A program made the translations under genes and the position numbers. Under the pieces are notes generated by a model. That model had not been told where the DNA came from. It searched no databases and was given only the letters and a program-made list of their open reading frames with translations. Shown here piece by piece: positions 34,325 to 43,095 of a DNA stretch of 64,000 nucleotides. How positions within the stretch are numbered: the stretch's first letter is position 1; the number at the start of each line of letters is the position of its first letter. The DNA lies in the NCBI RefSeq assembly GCF_000785435.2, contig NZ_JTDB02000001.1, positions 1,020,499 through 1,084,498 on the forward strand, in the 5' to 3' direction. The stretch comes from Paraburkholderia sacchari (GTDB taxonomy: Bacteria; Pseudomonadota; Gammaproteobacteria; Burkholderiales; Burkholderiaceae).

Positions 34325-36490
34325 CTACCGGCTGAACCGCTCCACGCACGCCTGCCGCACGCGCTCGATAGGCGCGCTCCAGGTTTCGTCGACGGACTGC
34401 CGGAACAGCCGCACCGTGTGCGGATACCACGGCGAATTTTCGCGCGCATGAAGCCAGCGCCAGTCCACGTCGCGGCGCGGCAGCACCACCCAGCATGGCG
34501 TGCCGAGCGAGGCGGCCAGATGGGCCGTCGAGGTGTCCACGCAGATCAGCAGGTCGAGTTGCGAGACGATGGCCGCCGTATCCACGAAATCGGCAATTTC
34601 CCCGCCCAGGTGCAGGATCGGCTGCTGTGCTTCAGGGCCTTTGCACTGCGCCTCTTGCGCTTCGTTTTCTCCCGCGCCTTTTTGCAGGCTCACGAATTTC
34701 AGCCCCGGCACGCTCCAGAGCGGCGCGAGCGCCGCGAGCGAGGGGATCGAGCGATGCGCGTCGTTGTGATGCTGCGGATTGCCTTTCCACACGAGCCCGA
34801 TGCGCGGGCCGTCGCCGAGTGTCGCGAGGCGCGCGCTCCATTGGCGTACGAGTTCGGAGTCGGGCGTGAAGCGGGTAGGCGGCGGCGTCGTGTCGAGGGT
34901 GGTGGCGAAGTGCAGCGGCAGGCTTAGCGGGCTCACCCAGTAGTCGAACTCGGCCGCGTGCGCGACGGCTTCTGCGTGAGTGAATATGGCGTCGATGCCT
35001 TCTACGCCGGCGAGCACGCGGTGCAGGGCATCGACGCAGCCGAACGCCACCCGCGTCGCGCCGCGCGCCTTGACGAGGCGCGCGTAGCGGGCGAATTGGA
35101 GCATGTCGCCGAGACCGTCTTCCTGCCACAGCAGCAGCGATTTGCCGGCCAGCGGTTCGCCTTGCCAATGCGCGCAGCCCAGCATCTCGCGCGAGGCGAA
35201 ATGCACGAAGCCTGTGTTTTCGTAGCGCCGTTCGTAGAGGCGCCAGCCTTCCTCGTAGCGGCCCATGGCGATCAGCAGCGTGGCGAGGCGAAACACGGCG
35301 TCGCCGTAAGCGGGCGCGAGCGCGATGGCGCGGCGGTACGCGGCTTCGGCTTCGTCCAGCGCGCCCAGCTCCTTCAAAACGCCGCCCAGATTGAAATGGG
35401 CTTGCGCGAGATGGGCGTCGCATTCGAGCGCCCGCCGGAGCGTCGCGAGCGCTTCGGGCAGACGGCCTAGCGTGCCCAGCATGCAGCCGAGATTGTTGAG
35501 CGTTTGTGCGTGCGCCGGGGCGAGCCGCAGGGCCGTGCGCCAGGCCGCTTCGGCTTCGGGGTAGCGTTCGAGCTGTTGCAGCGCGACGCCGAGGTTGTAA
35601 TGCGCTTCGACGTGGCCGGGACGCAACGCGAGCGCTTCCCGGAAAAAGCGCTCGGCTTCGGGCTGGCGTTTGAGTTCCGTGAGCACGCAGCCCAGGTTGT
35701 TCAGCGCATCGACATAGTCGGGCCGGATCTGGATCGCGAGGCGGCATGCGAGCTCCGCCTCGACGAGCCGGCCGAGCGACTTGAGCAGCGCGCCGTAATT
35801 GTTCAGCGCCTCGGGGTATTGCGGCTCGGCGAGCAGCGCCTGACACCAGGCCTCTTCGGCGGCTTCGAGTTGGCCGCGCTCGCGCAGCAGCGAGCCGAGA
35901 TTGTTGTGCGCGCGCGCATGGCGCGGGTTGTGCGCGAGCGCCGCGCGCCAGGCCGCTTCGGCTTCGTCGCGGCGGCCAGCTTCGTACAGGACCACACCGA
36001 GGTTGTAATGCGCGTCCACGTGCCCCGGTTCGCGCGCGAGCGCCATGCGGCAGGCAAGCTCCGCTTCCTGCGCGCGCCCGAGCCGGTGCAGCACGATGCC
36101 GAGATTGCTGTGCGCATCCGCGTGAGCAGGGGCCACGGCGATTAGTTGCCGCCAGACCGTCTCGGCGGCGGCCCAATGGCCGAGCGCGGTGAGCATCGCA
36201 GCCAGGCCGTGCCAGGCGTCGACGAAGGCGGGCTTTGCGTCGATGCAGCGCCGCCATAGCGCATGCGCGGCATCGGTCTTGCCGGCGCCCAGCGCGCACA
36301 GCGCCGCGAGATGGAGCGTGTCGGCGAGATCGGCGTCGTTCGCGCGCGCCTGAATGGGAGCGTCGACGTCGACGTCCACGAGCGGCGCGAGCACGGCGAG
36401 CGCTTCGGCGAAGCGGCCTTGCTCGCTCAGTGCGCTCGCTTCCTGCTGGCGGTCGGCGTGGAGGGGCGCGTCGGTGGGCGTCGGGGGCAC
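34325..36490 (-). CDS. TPR-repeat protein with C-terminal GT9-like glycosyltransferase domain
   Basis: 721 residues. The first two-thirds (about 10-430) is made of some eleven tetratricopeptide repeats in a 34-residue period with strong internal likeness (AHYNLGVVLYEAGRRDEAEAA and variants). The last 290 residues carry a glycosyltransferase family 9/heptosyltransferase-like fold: LWQEDGLGDMLQFARY, GPRIGLVWKGNP and the signature CVDTSTAHLAASLGTPCWV. Proteins with this layout are common in Burkholderia and are linked to glycosylation of flagellin, pili or surface polymers, but substrates are mostly unproven. It stands alone, and the repeats may hold a protein partner. Confidence 0.9.
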   Translation of the reverse strand: MPPTPTDAPLHADRQQEASALSEQGRFAEALAVLAPLVDVDVDAPIQARANDADLADTLHLAALCALGAGKTDAAHALWRRCIDAKPAFVDAWHGLAAMLTALGHWAAAETVWRQLIAVAPAHADAHSNLGIVLHRLGRAQEAELACRMALAREPGHVDAHYNLGVVLYEAGRRDEAEAAWRAALAHNPRHARAHNNLGSLLRERGQLEAAEEAWCQALLAEPQYPEALNNYGALLKSLGRLVEAELACRLAIQIRPDYVDALNNLGCVLTELKRQPEAERFFREALALRPGHVEAHYNLGVALQQLERYPEAEAAWRTALRLAPAHAQTLNNLGCMLGTLGRLPEALATLRRALECDAHLAQAHFNLGGVLKELGALDEAEAAYRRAIALAPAYGDAVFRLATLLIAMGRYEEGWRLYERRYENTGFVHFASREMLGCAHWQGEPLAGKSLLLWQEDGLGDMLQFARYARLVKARGATRVAFGCVDALHRVLAGVEGIDAIFTHAEAVAHAAEFDYWVSPLSLPLHFATTLDTTPPPTRFTPDSELVRQWSARLATLGDGPRIGLVWKGNPQHHNDAHRSIPSLAALAPLWSVPGLKFVSLQKGAGENEAQEAQCKGPEAQQPILHLGGEIADFVDTAAIVSQLDLLICVDTSTAHLAASLGTPCWVVLPRRDVDWRWLHARENSPWYPHTVRLFRQSVDETWSAPIERVRQACVERFSR

Positions 36491-36620
36491 GGTGGGCGAG
36501 GAAAGAGAGTGGGGATGCTCCGAGCTTACGGCAGGCCGCGTGCGGGCAACGGCGCGATTAAAGCGTGCCGGACCGGCTTATTCGGGGAATCGCGTGCGCT
36601 TTCGACCACTTGGCGACCTC

Positions 36621-36636
36621 TTGCGACTGCTCGCAA
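36621..36636. promoter_or_regulatory. Inverted repeat upstream of the aldo/keto reductase
   Basis: TTGCGA, CTGC, TCGCAA is a perfect 6-4-6 inverted repeat in the 220-bp divergent space. It may be an operator; TATGCT at 36646-36651 could be a nearby -10. Confidence 0.3.
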
Positions 36637-36710
36637 CGGATCGCGCTATGCTTGCCGGCATTGTGCGAATCACCGCGCACTGCCCCGCCAGAGAGCAAGA
36701 GGAGCCTTCG

Positions 36711-37706
36711 ATGGAATATTGCCGTTTCGGCCAAACCGGCCTTTCCGTTTCGCGTCTGTGTCTCGGCACGATGACCTTCGGGTTGCAGACCGGCGAGGAC
36801 GTGTCTCGCCTCATCCTCGACAAGGCCGCCGACGCAGGCATCAATTTCATCGACACCGCCGACGTTTACCCGCTCGGCGGCGGCGAAACGCACGCCGGCC
36901 GCACGGAGGAGATCGTCGGGCGCTGGCTCAAGGGGCGGCGCGAGCGCTTCATCGTGGCGACCAAGGCCGTGGGCAAGGTGGGGCCGTCGCCGTGGGACCA
37001 GGGCGCGTCGCGCAAGCATCTGCTCGACGCCATCGACGCCTCGCTGCGCCGGCTCGGCACCGACTATGTCGATCTCTACCAACTGCACTCCGACGACCAG
37101 AACACACCGCTCGACGAGACGCTCGAAGCGCTCGACACGATCGTGCGCGCGGGCAAGGCGCGCTATATCGGCGTATCGAATTTCCTCGCTTACCGGCTAG
37201 CCCGCGCGCTCGGTCGCGCCGATGTCCTGCGCTGCGCGCGCTTCGTTTCGGTGCAGCCGCGCTACAACCTGCTGTTCCGCCAGATCGAACGTGAGTTGCT
37301 GCCGCTAGCGGGCGAGGAGGGGCTCGCCGTGATTCCGTACAACCCGCTCGCGGGCGGTCTGCTGACCGGCAAGTACCAGCACGACAGCGCGCCCGCCGAC
37401 GGCCGCTTCACGCAAAGCGTTGGAGTGGCCGGGAAGATGTATCACGAGCGCTACTGGCATGCGCGCGAGTTCGAGACCATCGAGACGCTGCGCGGCATGG
37501 TGGAGCAGGCCGGGCAGCCGCTCACGACCGCGTCGGTGGCGTGGGTGCTGGCCAATCCGCTCGTGACGTCGGTGCTCATCGGCGCGAGCCGGCCCGAACA
37601 GCTAGACGCATCGATCGCCGCCGCCGGACTCGCGCTCGATCCCGCGCTGAAAACGCAACTCGATGAGGCGAGCGCCGCGTATCGTCTGGGCGATGCCGCG
37701 CGTTAA
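36711..37706 (+). CDS. Aldo/keto reductase
   Basis: 331 residues, a TIM-barrel NADPH-dependent oxidoreductase. Seen: LCLGTMTFG at the N-terminus; the tetrad residues Asp (FIDTADVYP), Tyr, Lys (FIVATKAVG) and His (LYQLHSDD). The cofactor end is VLIGASRPEQLDAS. The style is that of the YajO/YghZ-like group, which reduces aldehydes and ketones with loose specificity. AGAGGAG sits five bases before the ATG. A terminator follows, so it is a single-gene unit. Natural substrate unknown. Confidence 0.92.
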   Translation: MEYCRFGQTGLSVSRLCLGTMTFGLQTGEDVSRLILDKAADAGINFIDTADVYPLGGGETHAGRTEEIVGRWLKGRRERFIVATKAVGKVGPSPWDQGASRKHLLDAIDASLRRLGTDYVDLYQLHSDDQNTPLDETLEALDTIVRAGKARYIGVSNFLAYRLARALGRADVLRCARFVSVQPRYNLLFRQIERELLPLAGEEGLAVIPYNPLAGGLLTGKYQHDSAPADGRFTQSVGVAGKMYHERYWHAREFETIETLRGMVEQAGQPLTTASVAWVLANPLVTSVLIGASRPEQLDASIAAAGLALDPALKTQLDEASAAYRLGDAAR

Positions 37707-37749
37707 GCCATGAATGATTGGCGATCCGAAATAAATCGCCGCTAAGAAG

Positions 37750-37772
37750 AAGGGGCGCTTTGTGCGCCCCTT
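37750..37772. terminator. Bidirectional terminator between convergent reductase and dehydrogenase genes
   Basis: AAGGGGCGC, loop TTTGT, GCGCCCCTT: a perfect 9-bp stem between the plus-strand stop at 37706 and the minus-strand stop at 37805. Short T-rich tails exist on both sides (TTGCTTC and TTCTTCTT). Confidence 0.75.
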
Positions 37773-37804
37773 GCTTCATTGTTGCAACGCCTGGGCGGCG
37801 GCCT

Positions 37805-38863
37805 TCAAGGTATCAGCACCTGACGCCCCACCACCTTTCCTTGTGCGAGCGCTTCGAGCGCAGCGTTGATTTCGCCGAGCGGCCGGCTCGACACCGGTGA
37901 GGGCTGCATCTTGCCCTCGCGCATCAGCGCGACCAACTCGCGCAATTCCGGCAGCGTACCGACATAGCTGCCCTCGATCTTCAGCGGCCGCATGGGGATG
38001 ATCGGCAGCGAGAGCGTGATATCGCCGCCCATCAGCCCGACGATCACCACATGCCCGCCGCGCGTGCACGCGTCGAGCGCGAGCTTCACCGTGGGCGTCG
38101 CGCCCACGAGGTCGAGCACGGCGCGTGCGCCGCCGCCGGTGGCCTTGACGACCTGCTCGACGGCGTCGGGCGCGCGCGCATCGATGGCGGCCAGCGCCCC
38201 TTCCTCGAGCGCGGCCTCGCGCTTGGCGGCATCCACGTCCACCACGATCGCGCCTTTCGCGCCTAGCGCCTTCAGCACCTCGATGGCCATCATGCCGAGC
38301 CCGCCCGCGCCGATGATCACGACCGGTTCGTCATGAATGCGCGCGCCGAACTTCTTGATCGCCGAGTACGTGGTCACGCCCGCGCACGCGAGCGGCGCGG
38401 CCTTCACCGGATCGAGGCCGCCGAGATCGACCAGATAGCGCGGATGCGGCACGATCACATAGTCGGCAAAGCCGCCGTCGCGCATTACGCCGAGCGACTG
38501 CGGCTTCGTGCAGATGTTTTCCTCGCCGCGCAGGCAGGCCGCGCATTGACCACAGCCAATCCACGGATGCACCACCGCCATCGTGCCGGCTTTTGCGTCG
38601 CCGGCCTCGGGGCCCGCGCTCACCACTTCGCCGCAGATTTCATGGCTCATCGTGAGCGGCAGCTTGATGCCGCGGTCGGCGAGCGAGAGCTTCTTGCCGC
38701 CGCCCAGGTCGTAGTAGCCCTCCCAGATGTGCAGGTCGGAATGGCAGAGTCCCGCCGCCTTCACGCGCACGAGCACTTCGGTGCCTGCGGGTTGAGGCGT
38801 CTCACGCTGGACGAGTTCGAGCGGCTGGCCGTGATGGGTCACGCAATAACAACGCATCTGCAT
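37805..38863 (-). CDS. Zinc-dependent alcohol dehydrogenase
   Basis: 352 residues of the medium-chain family. Catalytic zinc ligands sit in AAGLCHSDLHIWEG and MSHEICGEVV (usual GHE reads SHE). The structural zinc site has four Cys in GCGQCAACLRGEENIC. The Rossmann motif is VIIGAGGLGMMAIEVL, with an Asp-rich strand end (VVDVDAAKR) that points to NAD. It oxidises or reduces alcohols and aldehydes; specificity is unknown. I start at MQMRCYC because GGAGA lies six bases before it; METS upstream would overlap that site. The MarR gene is divergent, 282 bases away. Confidence 0.9.
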   Translation of the reverse strand: MQMRCYCVTHHGQPLELVQRETPQPAGTEVLVRVKAAGLCHSDLHIWEGYYDLGGGKKLSLADRGIKLPLTMSHEICGEVVSAGPEAGDAKAGTMAVVHPWIGCGQCAACLRGEENICTKPQSLGVMRDGGFADYVIVPHPRYLVDLGGLDPVKAAPLACAGVTTYSAIKKFGARIHDEPVVIIGAGGLGMMAIEVLKALGAKGAIVVDVDAAKREAALEEGALAAIDARAPDAVEQVVKATGGGARAVLDLVGATPTVKLALDACTRGGHVVIVGLMGGDITLSLPIIPMRPLKIEGSYVGTLPELRELVALMREGKMQPSPVSSRPLGEINAALEALAQGKVVGRQVLIP

Positions 38864-39123
38864 CGATGTCTCCATTGGAGTGGTGTGAGGCGGTTAAGCG
38901 ATGTCGATTGGCTTCCATCATAACGGATGCGCGAAAAATTCGTCCGTTCGTTCGCTTTTTGTCGCGAGGCCGCCGGCCCTCCGGAATGGACGGCAAAAAG
39001 ATTCGGATAACGGATTAATTGCGCGGCGAAGGGCGGTGTGGCCGAAGCCGGACATCGCATCGAAAGAATTCGAAAATGGCCCGAAACAGGGACCTATTGT
39101 GCCGGATTGGTTGCATGGCTAAC

Positions 39124-39137
39124 GATAACCGTTTATC
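39124..39137. promoter_or_regulatory. Inverted repeat before the marR start, possible operator
   Basis: GATAA-CCGT-TTATC has perfect 5-bp arms and ends eight bases before the ATG, where a MarR protein could repress its own gene. A half-matching copy (GATAA-CGGA-TTAAT) lies at 39006-39019. Confidence 0.4.
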
Positions 39138-39145
39138 CTGTGGTC

Positions 39146-39562
39146 ATGTTCGATCAGTGTCTTTACTTCAATACGTCGGCGCTGGCGCGGCGGCTCGAAC
39201 GCGAATGGTCCGAGGCATTCGAGCCTTTTGGCCTGACGCCGCCGCAAGGTTTCATGCTGCGCGCGGTGCTCGAACGGCCCGGCTCGCTGCAGCGCGAACT
39301 CGCGGATCTGCTCTCGATTGCGCGGCCCACGGCCACGCGCGTGCTCGACGGGCTCGAGGCGCGCGGCTACGTGGCGCGTCAGCGCACCGCGGGCGACCAG
39401 CGCGAGGTGGCGATCGTGCCTACCGCGCAGGCAACCTCGGTACGCGAGGCGCTCAATCACGCGAGTGCGCAGGTTACCGGCCGCATCAAGCGCTCGCTGG
39501 GCGGCGAGGCATTCGTGGATACCGTGAGCCGGTTGCGCACGGTGCGCGCGACGCTCGGCTGA
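39146..39562 (+). CDS. MarR family transcriptional regulator
   Basis: 138 residues. The winged helix is clear: GLTPPQGFMLRAVLERPGS, then LQRELADLLSIARPTATRVLDGL as the recognition region and GYVARQRTAGDQREVAIV as the wing with its conserved Asp-Gln-Arg. MarR proteins are dimeric repressors of stress or catabolic genes that release DNA on ligand or oxidant binding; no Cys lies in the wing. Its target may be the divergent alcohol dehydrogenase or itself. An upstream in-frame start at 39038 adds 36 residues and would read through the inverted repeat, so I reject it. Confidence 0.88.
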   Translation: MFDQCLYFNTSALARRLEREWSEAFEPFGLTPPQGFMLRAVLERPGSLQRELADLLSIARPTATRVLDGLEARGYVARQRTAGDQREVAIVPTAQATSVREALNHASAQVTGRIKRSLGGEAFVDTVSRLRTVRATLG

Positions 39563-39597
39563 CGCGCCGTCTACATCATGGGTTTGGGAGTTTCTAC

Positions 39598-39786
39598 ATG
39601 CGGCGCATGGCTGCTTTTTTTGTTTCGACGTGGCTTGCAGCCGCGATTCTGTATCTGGGCCGGCATTCGGTGCCGATGATGGCGCTAAGCGGCGTGCTGG
39701 TCTTCGCGGGGCTCGATCTGTTCCACCCCGATCGCGCGGGCGCGGGGAGTGCACAAGCGCGCGACGGCGGCGAGCGGCGCGGGTGA
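39598..39786 (+). CDS. Small membrane protein, 62 aa, downstream of marR
   Basis: Two hydrophobic segments at about residues 5-20 and 25-41 (AAFFVSTWLAAAILYLG; MMALSGVLVFAGLDLF) are followed by a charged, disordered tail. TGGGAG seven bases before the ATG supports translation. It begins 35 bases after the marR stop, probably cotranscribed. No family recognised. Confidence 0.55.
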   Translation: MRRMAAFFVSTWLAAAILYLGRHSVPMMALSGVLVFAGLDLFHPDRAGAGSAQARDGGERRG

Positions 39787-39867
39787 GGATGGCGGCGCGC
39801 CCATGCCGTTCCCACGCCGCGCGCCAGCCAGTCGCCCGTTTCAGTCGATCGTCAGTAGATCACCCGC

Positions 39868-41343
39868 TCAAGCCTCCTCAGCCCACGACATCCCCTCGCG
39901 CGCGAGCAGCGCCGACGAAGCCGCAGGCCCGAAAGTTCCCGCCGTATAAATGCGCGGCCGGTCGTTGAGTTCCTTCCAGCCATCGAGAATCGGCTCCACC
40001 CAGCTCCACGCGGCTTCCAGTTCGTCGCGGCGCATGAAGTGCGTGAGGCGCCCGCGAATCACGTCGACGAGCAGGCGCTCGTAGGCTTCCGCGCGGCGCT
40101 CCGGAATGGCCTGCTGCAAATCCAGATTCAGGCTCACCGGCAGCATGTTCATGCCGCTGCCCGGTTCTTTCGCGAGCATCTGCAACTGGATCGATTCCTC
40201 GGGCTGTAGCTGGATCACTAGGCGGTTGCCATAGTTGCGCGGCCCGCTCGGGAAGATCGAGAAGGGCAGGTCCGCGAATTCGATCACGATCTCCGACTGG
40301 CGCTTTTGCATGCGCTTGCCGGTGCGCAGGAAAAACGGCACGTTGGCCCAGCGCCAGTTGTTGATGTGCGCGCGCAGCGCCACGAAAGTCTCGGCCTTGC
40401 TGCCTGCGGGCACGTTGTCTTCTTCGAGGTAGCCCTTCACCGGCTGGCCGTCCACGGCGCCCGCCGCGTACTGGCCGCGCACCGTGTCGCGCGCGATATC
40501 GGCCACCGACATCGGCCGCAGCGAGCGCAGCACCTTGAGCTTTTCGTCGCGCACCGCGTCGGGGTTGAGCGAGACGGGCGGCTCCATCGCCACGAAGCAC
40601 AGCAGTTGCAGCAGGTGGTTCTGCACCATGTCGCGCAGCGCGCCGGTGTGGTCGTAGAAGCCCGCGCGGCTGCCCACGCCCACCGTTTCCGCCACCGTGA
40701 TCTGCACGCTGCGGATATACGGCGCCTGCCACAGCGGCCCGAAGATCGGATTGCCGAAGCGCAGCACCATCAGGTTCTGCACCGTCTCCTTGCCCAGATA
40801 GTGGTCGATCCGGTAGATCTGCGACTCCGCGAAGTGGCGGCCCACCGAGGCATTGATCTCCTTGGCCGAAGCCAGATCGTGGCCAAGCGGCTTTTCCAGC
40901 ACGACGCGCGACTGCTTGTCGAGCAGATGCGCGGCCGCGAGGTTGTCGCAGATCGTCATGAACAGCTCGGGCGACGTCGAGAGATAGAACACGCGCAACG
41001 CGTGCTTGCGCGAGGCCTCGGCGAGGCGTTCGTAATCGCTGGGCGCGTTCACGTCGATGATCACGTACTGGAACAGATCGAGGTAGCGGCGCCAGGCTTG
41101 TTCGTCGAAGGCCTTGGGGTCGATGAACGGGCGCGACTGTTCTTCCATGAACGCGCGGTAGTCGTCGATGCTCCAGTTCTTGCGGCCCACGGCGATGATG
41201 CGCGTCTCGGGCGGCAGGTTGCCGTGCAGGTGCGCCATGTAAAGCGCGGGGAGCAGTTTGCGCGCGGCCAGGTCGCCTCCGCCTCCGAAGATGATCATGT
41301 CGACGGGTAGTTCGGGCACGGCGTGGGCAGGCTGATTCGTCAT
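39868..41343 (-). CDS. zwf: Glucose-6-phosphate 1-dehydrogenase
   Basis: 491 residues, normal length. The cofactor motif reads IIFGGGGDLAARKLLPALY, an N-terminal Rossmann fold; the active-site signature is RIDHYLGKETVQNL, with catalytic His and Lys. KGYLEEDNVPAGSKAETF and WANVPFFLRTGKRM are further family blocks. It oxidises glucose-6-phosphate to 6-phosphogluconolactone, feeding the Entner-Doudoroff and pentose phosphate routes and making NADPH. The start MTNQPAH is preceded by a weak ribosome site. No pgl or edd genes lie beside it. mntH starts the same-strand series 86 bases upstream. Confidence 0.96.
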   Translation of the reverse strand: MTNQPAHAVPELPVDMIIFGGGGDLAARKLLPALYMAHLHGNLPPETRIIAVGRKNWSIDDYRAFMEEQSRPFIDPKAFDEQAWRRYLDLFQYVIIDVNAPSDYERLAEASRKHALRVFYLSTSPELFMTICDNLAAAHLLDKQSRVVLEKPLGHDLASAKEINASVGRHFAESQIYRIDHYLGKETVQNLMVLRFGNPIFGPLWQAPYIRSVQITVAETVGVGSRAGFYDHTGALRDMVQNHLLQLLCFVAMEPPVSLNPDAVRDEKLKVLRSLRPMSVADIARDTVRGQYAAGAVDGQPVKGYLEEDNVPAGSKAETFVALRAHINNWRWANVPFFLRTGKRMQKRQSEIVIEFADLPFSIFPSGPRNYGNRLVIQLQPEESIQLQMLAKEPGSGMNMLPVSLNLDLQQAIPERRAEAYERLLVDVIRGRLTHFMRRDELEAAWSWVEPILDGWKELNDRPRIYTAGTFGPAASSALLAREGMSWAEEA

Positions 41344-41428
41344 GGCGTGTCGCTCGGTTGTGGCGAGGTGAAAAAGGCTAATGTTGCATTGTTTCGCGCG
41401 AGTTTGCACGTTCGATGCGGACGTTGCA

Positions 41429-42754
41429 TCACGCGAGTCCCGGCACCTTCACGCCAAAGGTCTGCGCCAGCAGCAGCGCATTGAGCGCGATCACGGCCGC
41501 CGCGCCCAGCACCGCAAGCCACGCGAGCGCCGGGCTGCTGCGCCGCTCGCCCATGATGTCGCGCCGGCTCGTGAACCAGACCAGCGCGGCCATCGGAAAC
41601 GGCAGTGCGAAACTCAGCACGACCTGGCTCGCGACGAGCGCCTCGGTGGCGTTCACGCCGAGGCCCACTACCACGAAGCTCGGCGCCATCGTCACCGCGC
41701 GGCGCAGCCACAGCGGAATCTGGAAGCCCACGAAACCCTGCATGATCATCTGGCCCGCGAGCGTGCCCACCACCGAGCTCGACAGCCCCGAGGCGATCAG
41801 CGAAACGAGAAAAATGCTGGCGGCCGCCATGCCGAAGAGCGGGGCGAGCGTGCGCCAGGCGGCGCCGATTTCGGCGACGTCGGCGTGGCCCAGATGGAAG
41901 GCCGCCGCCGCCATGATGACCATCGCCATGTTGATGAGCCCGGCGAACGACAACGCGATGGCGACCTCGATGTTCGAGAAGCGCAACAGGCGCGTGCATT
42001 CGCCCGCATTGCGCGGGCGCACACGCGCCTGGGTGAGTCCGGAGTGCAGAAACAGCGCATGCGGCATGACCGTTGCGCCCACGATGCCCACGGCGATCGT
42101 TACGGCCTGCGCGTCGGGCAGGCGCGGCGCGGCCAGATGCCCGAACACGCTGCGCCAGTCGACGGGCGTGATGAACAACTCCAGCAGATAGCACAGGCCG
42201 ATCACGCCCACGAGCGCGCCGATCACGAGTTCGAGCGGCCGAAAGCCCGCGCGCTCGAAGAACAGCAGCCCGTAGGTGACAAGCGCGGTGACGGCCATGC
42301 CCGCGATGAGCGGCAGATGCAGCAGGAGCGCGAGCCCGATCGCGCCGCCGAGAAATTCGGCGAGATCGGTGGCCATGGCGGCGATCTCGCTCACGATCCA
42401 CATGATCCAGACGAGCGGCGCGGGCAGATGCGCGCGGCATAGTTGCGCGAGATTGCAGCCGGTGACGATGCCGAGCTTCGCGGAGAGCGCCTGGAACAGC
42501 ATGGCGACGAGATTCGCGAACAGCACGACCCACAGCAGCGCATAACCGTAGCGCGCACCCGCCTGGATATTGGTCGCGAAGTTGCCGGGGTCCATGTAGG
42601 CCACCGAGACGATCACGGCCGGCCCCGCGAGCGGCAGCAGGAGCGCGGCGCCGCGCCGGCGGCCTTCGAGCGCCTCGCGCACCTTGCGCGCCGTGCGCTC
42701 GGAAAGTCCGCCCGGTGGCTGATGCAGGCTGTCATCGCGGGTGCGATGGAGCAT
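41429..42754 (-). CDS. mntH: NRAMP family Mn(II)/Fe(II) transporter MntH
   Basis: 441 residues with eleven or so helices. The metal-binding DPGN of helix 1 (VAYMDPGNFATNI) and the helix 6 MPH motif (ATVMPHALFLHS) are both present, and SEIAAMATDLAEFLGGAIGL is the helix 3 family block. It imports Mn(II), with less Fe(II), with protons. I start at MLHRTRDDS, because GAGG lies six bases before it; an ATG at 42805 would add 17 residues. The leader contains a repeated 16-base element and a T7 run. No MntR/Fur box was clear. zwf follows on the same strand. Confidence 0.94.
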   Translation of the reverse strand: MLHRTRDDSLHQPPGGLSERTARKVREALEGRRRGAALLLPLAGPAVIVSVAYMDPGNFATNIQAGARYGYALLWVVLFANLVAMLFQALSAKLGIVTGCNLAQLCRAHLPAPLVWIMWIVSEIAAMATDLAEFLGGAIGLALLLHLPLIAGMAVTALVTYGLLFFERAGFRPLELVIGALVGVIGLCYLLELFITPVDWRSVFGHLAAPRLPDAQAVTIAVGIVGATVMPHALFLHSGLTQARVRPRNAGECTRLLRFSNIEVAIALSFAGLINMAMVIMAAAAFHLGHADVAEIGAAWRTLAPLFGMAAASIFLVSLIASGLSSSVVGTLAGQMIMQGFVGFQIPLWLRRAVTMAPSFVVVGLGVNATEALVASQVVLSFALPFPMAALVWFTSRRDIMGERRSSPALAWLAVLGAAAVIALNALLLAQTFGVKVPGLA

Positions 42755-43095
42755 GAACACCTCGTCGAGGTTGACGGGCCCGCCGTTCAGGGGCCAAAAC
42801 AGCATCCTTGGCAGAGTCCAAAGCCGGGTCCAGACCAGGGGCCAAAGCAGCGGGCGGCCAATGAAAAGCCCTAAAAAAAGCCGCTGCGGGGCCTGCGCGC
42901 GTCATCGCAACGCCACCCCGGTGCGTTAAGGTAGTGTTCTGTGCGCCGGTTTCGCTGCCCGCTGGTTTGTGTGGATTCGTTCGGGATTTCAACTGGCTTT
43001 CGCCCGCTTTGCGGCGCGCCAGCATCTATCTCAGCACAAACCGGCGCCGCGCGTGCTTTCACCGGTTTTTTCCCGCCGGCTTACTTCCTTACGAA
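42755..43095. other. mntH leader and divergent promoter region
   Basis: 341 bases between divergent mntH and the beta-propeller gene. CAGGGGCCAAAACAGC (42788-42803) recurs as CAGGGGCCAAAGCAGC (42836-42851), 48 bases apart, within the mntH leader. Read on the minus strand, a run of seven T follows GC-rich sequence near 42875. AACCGG/CCGGTTTTTT (43039-43066) on the plus strand resembles a weak attenuator ahead of the propeller gene. No convincing gene. Confidence 0.45.

Noticed and set aside
42732..43025. 97-codon minus-strand frame in the mntH leader
   Set aside because: Low-complexity Arg/Pro/Ala sequence overlapping the mntH start; nothing supports translation.
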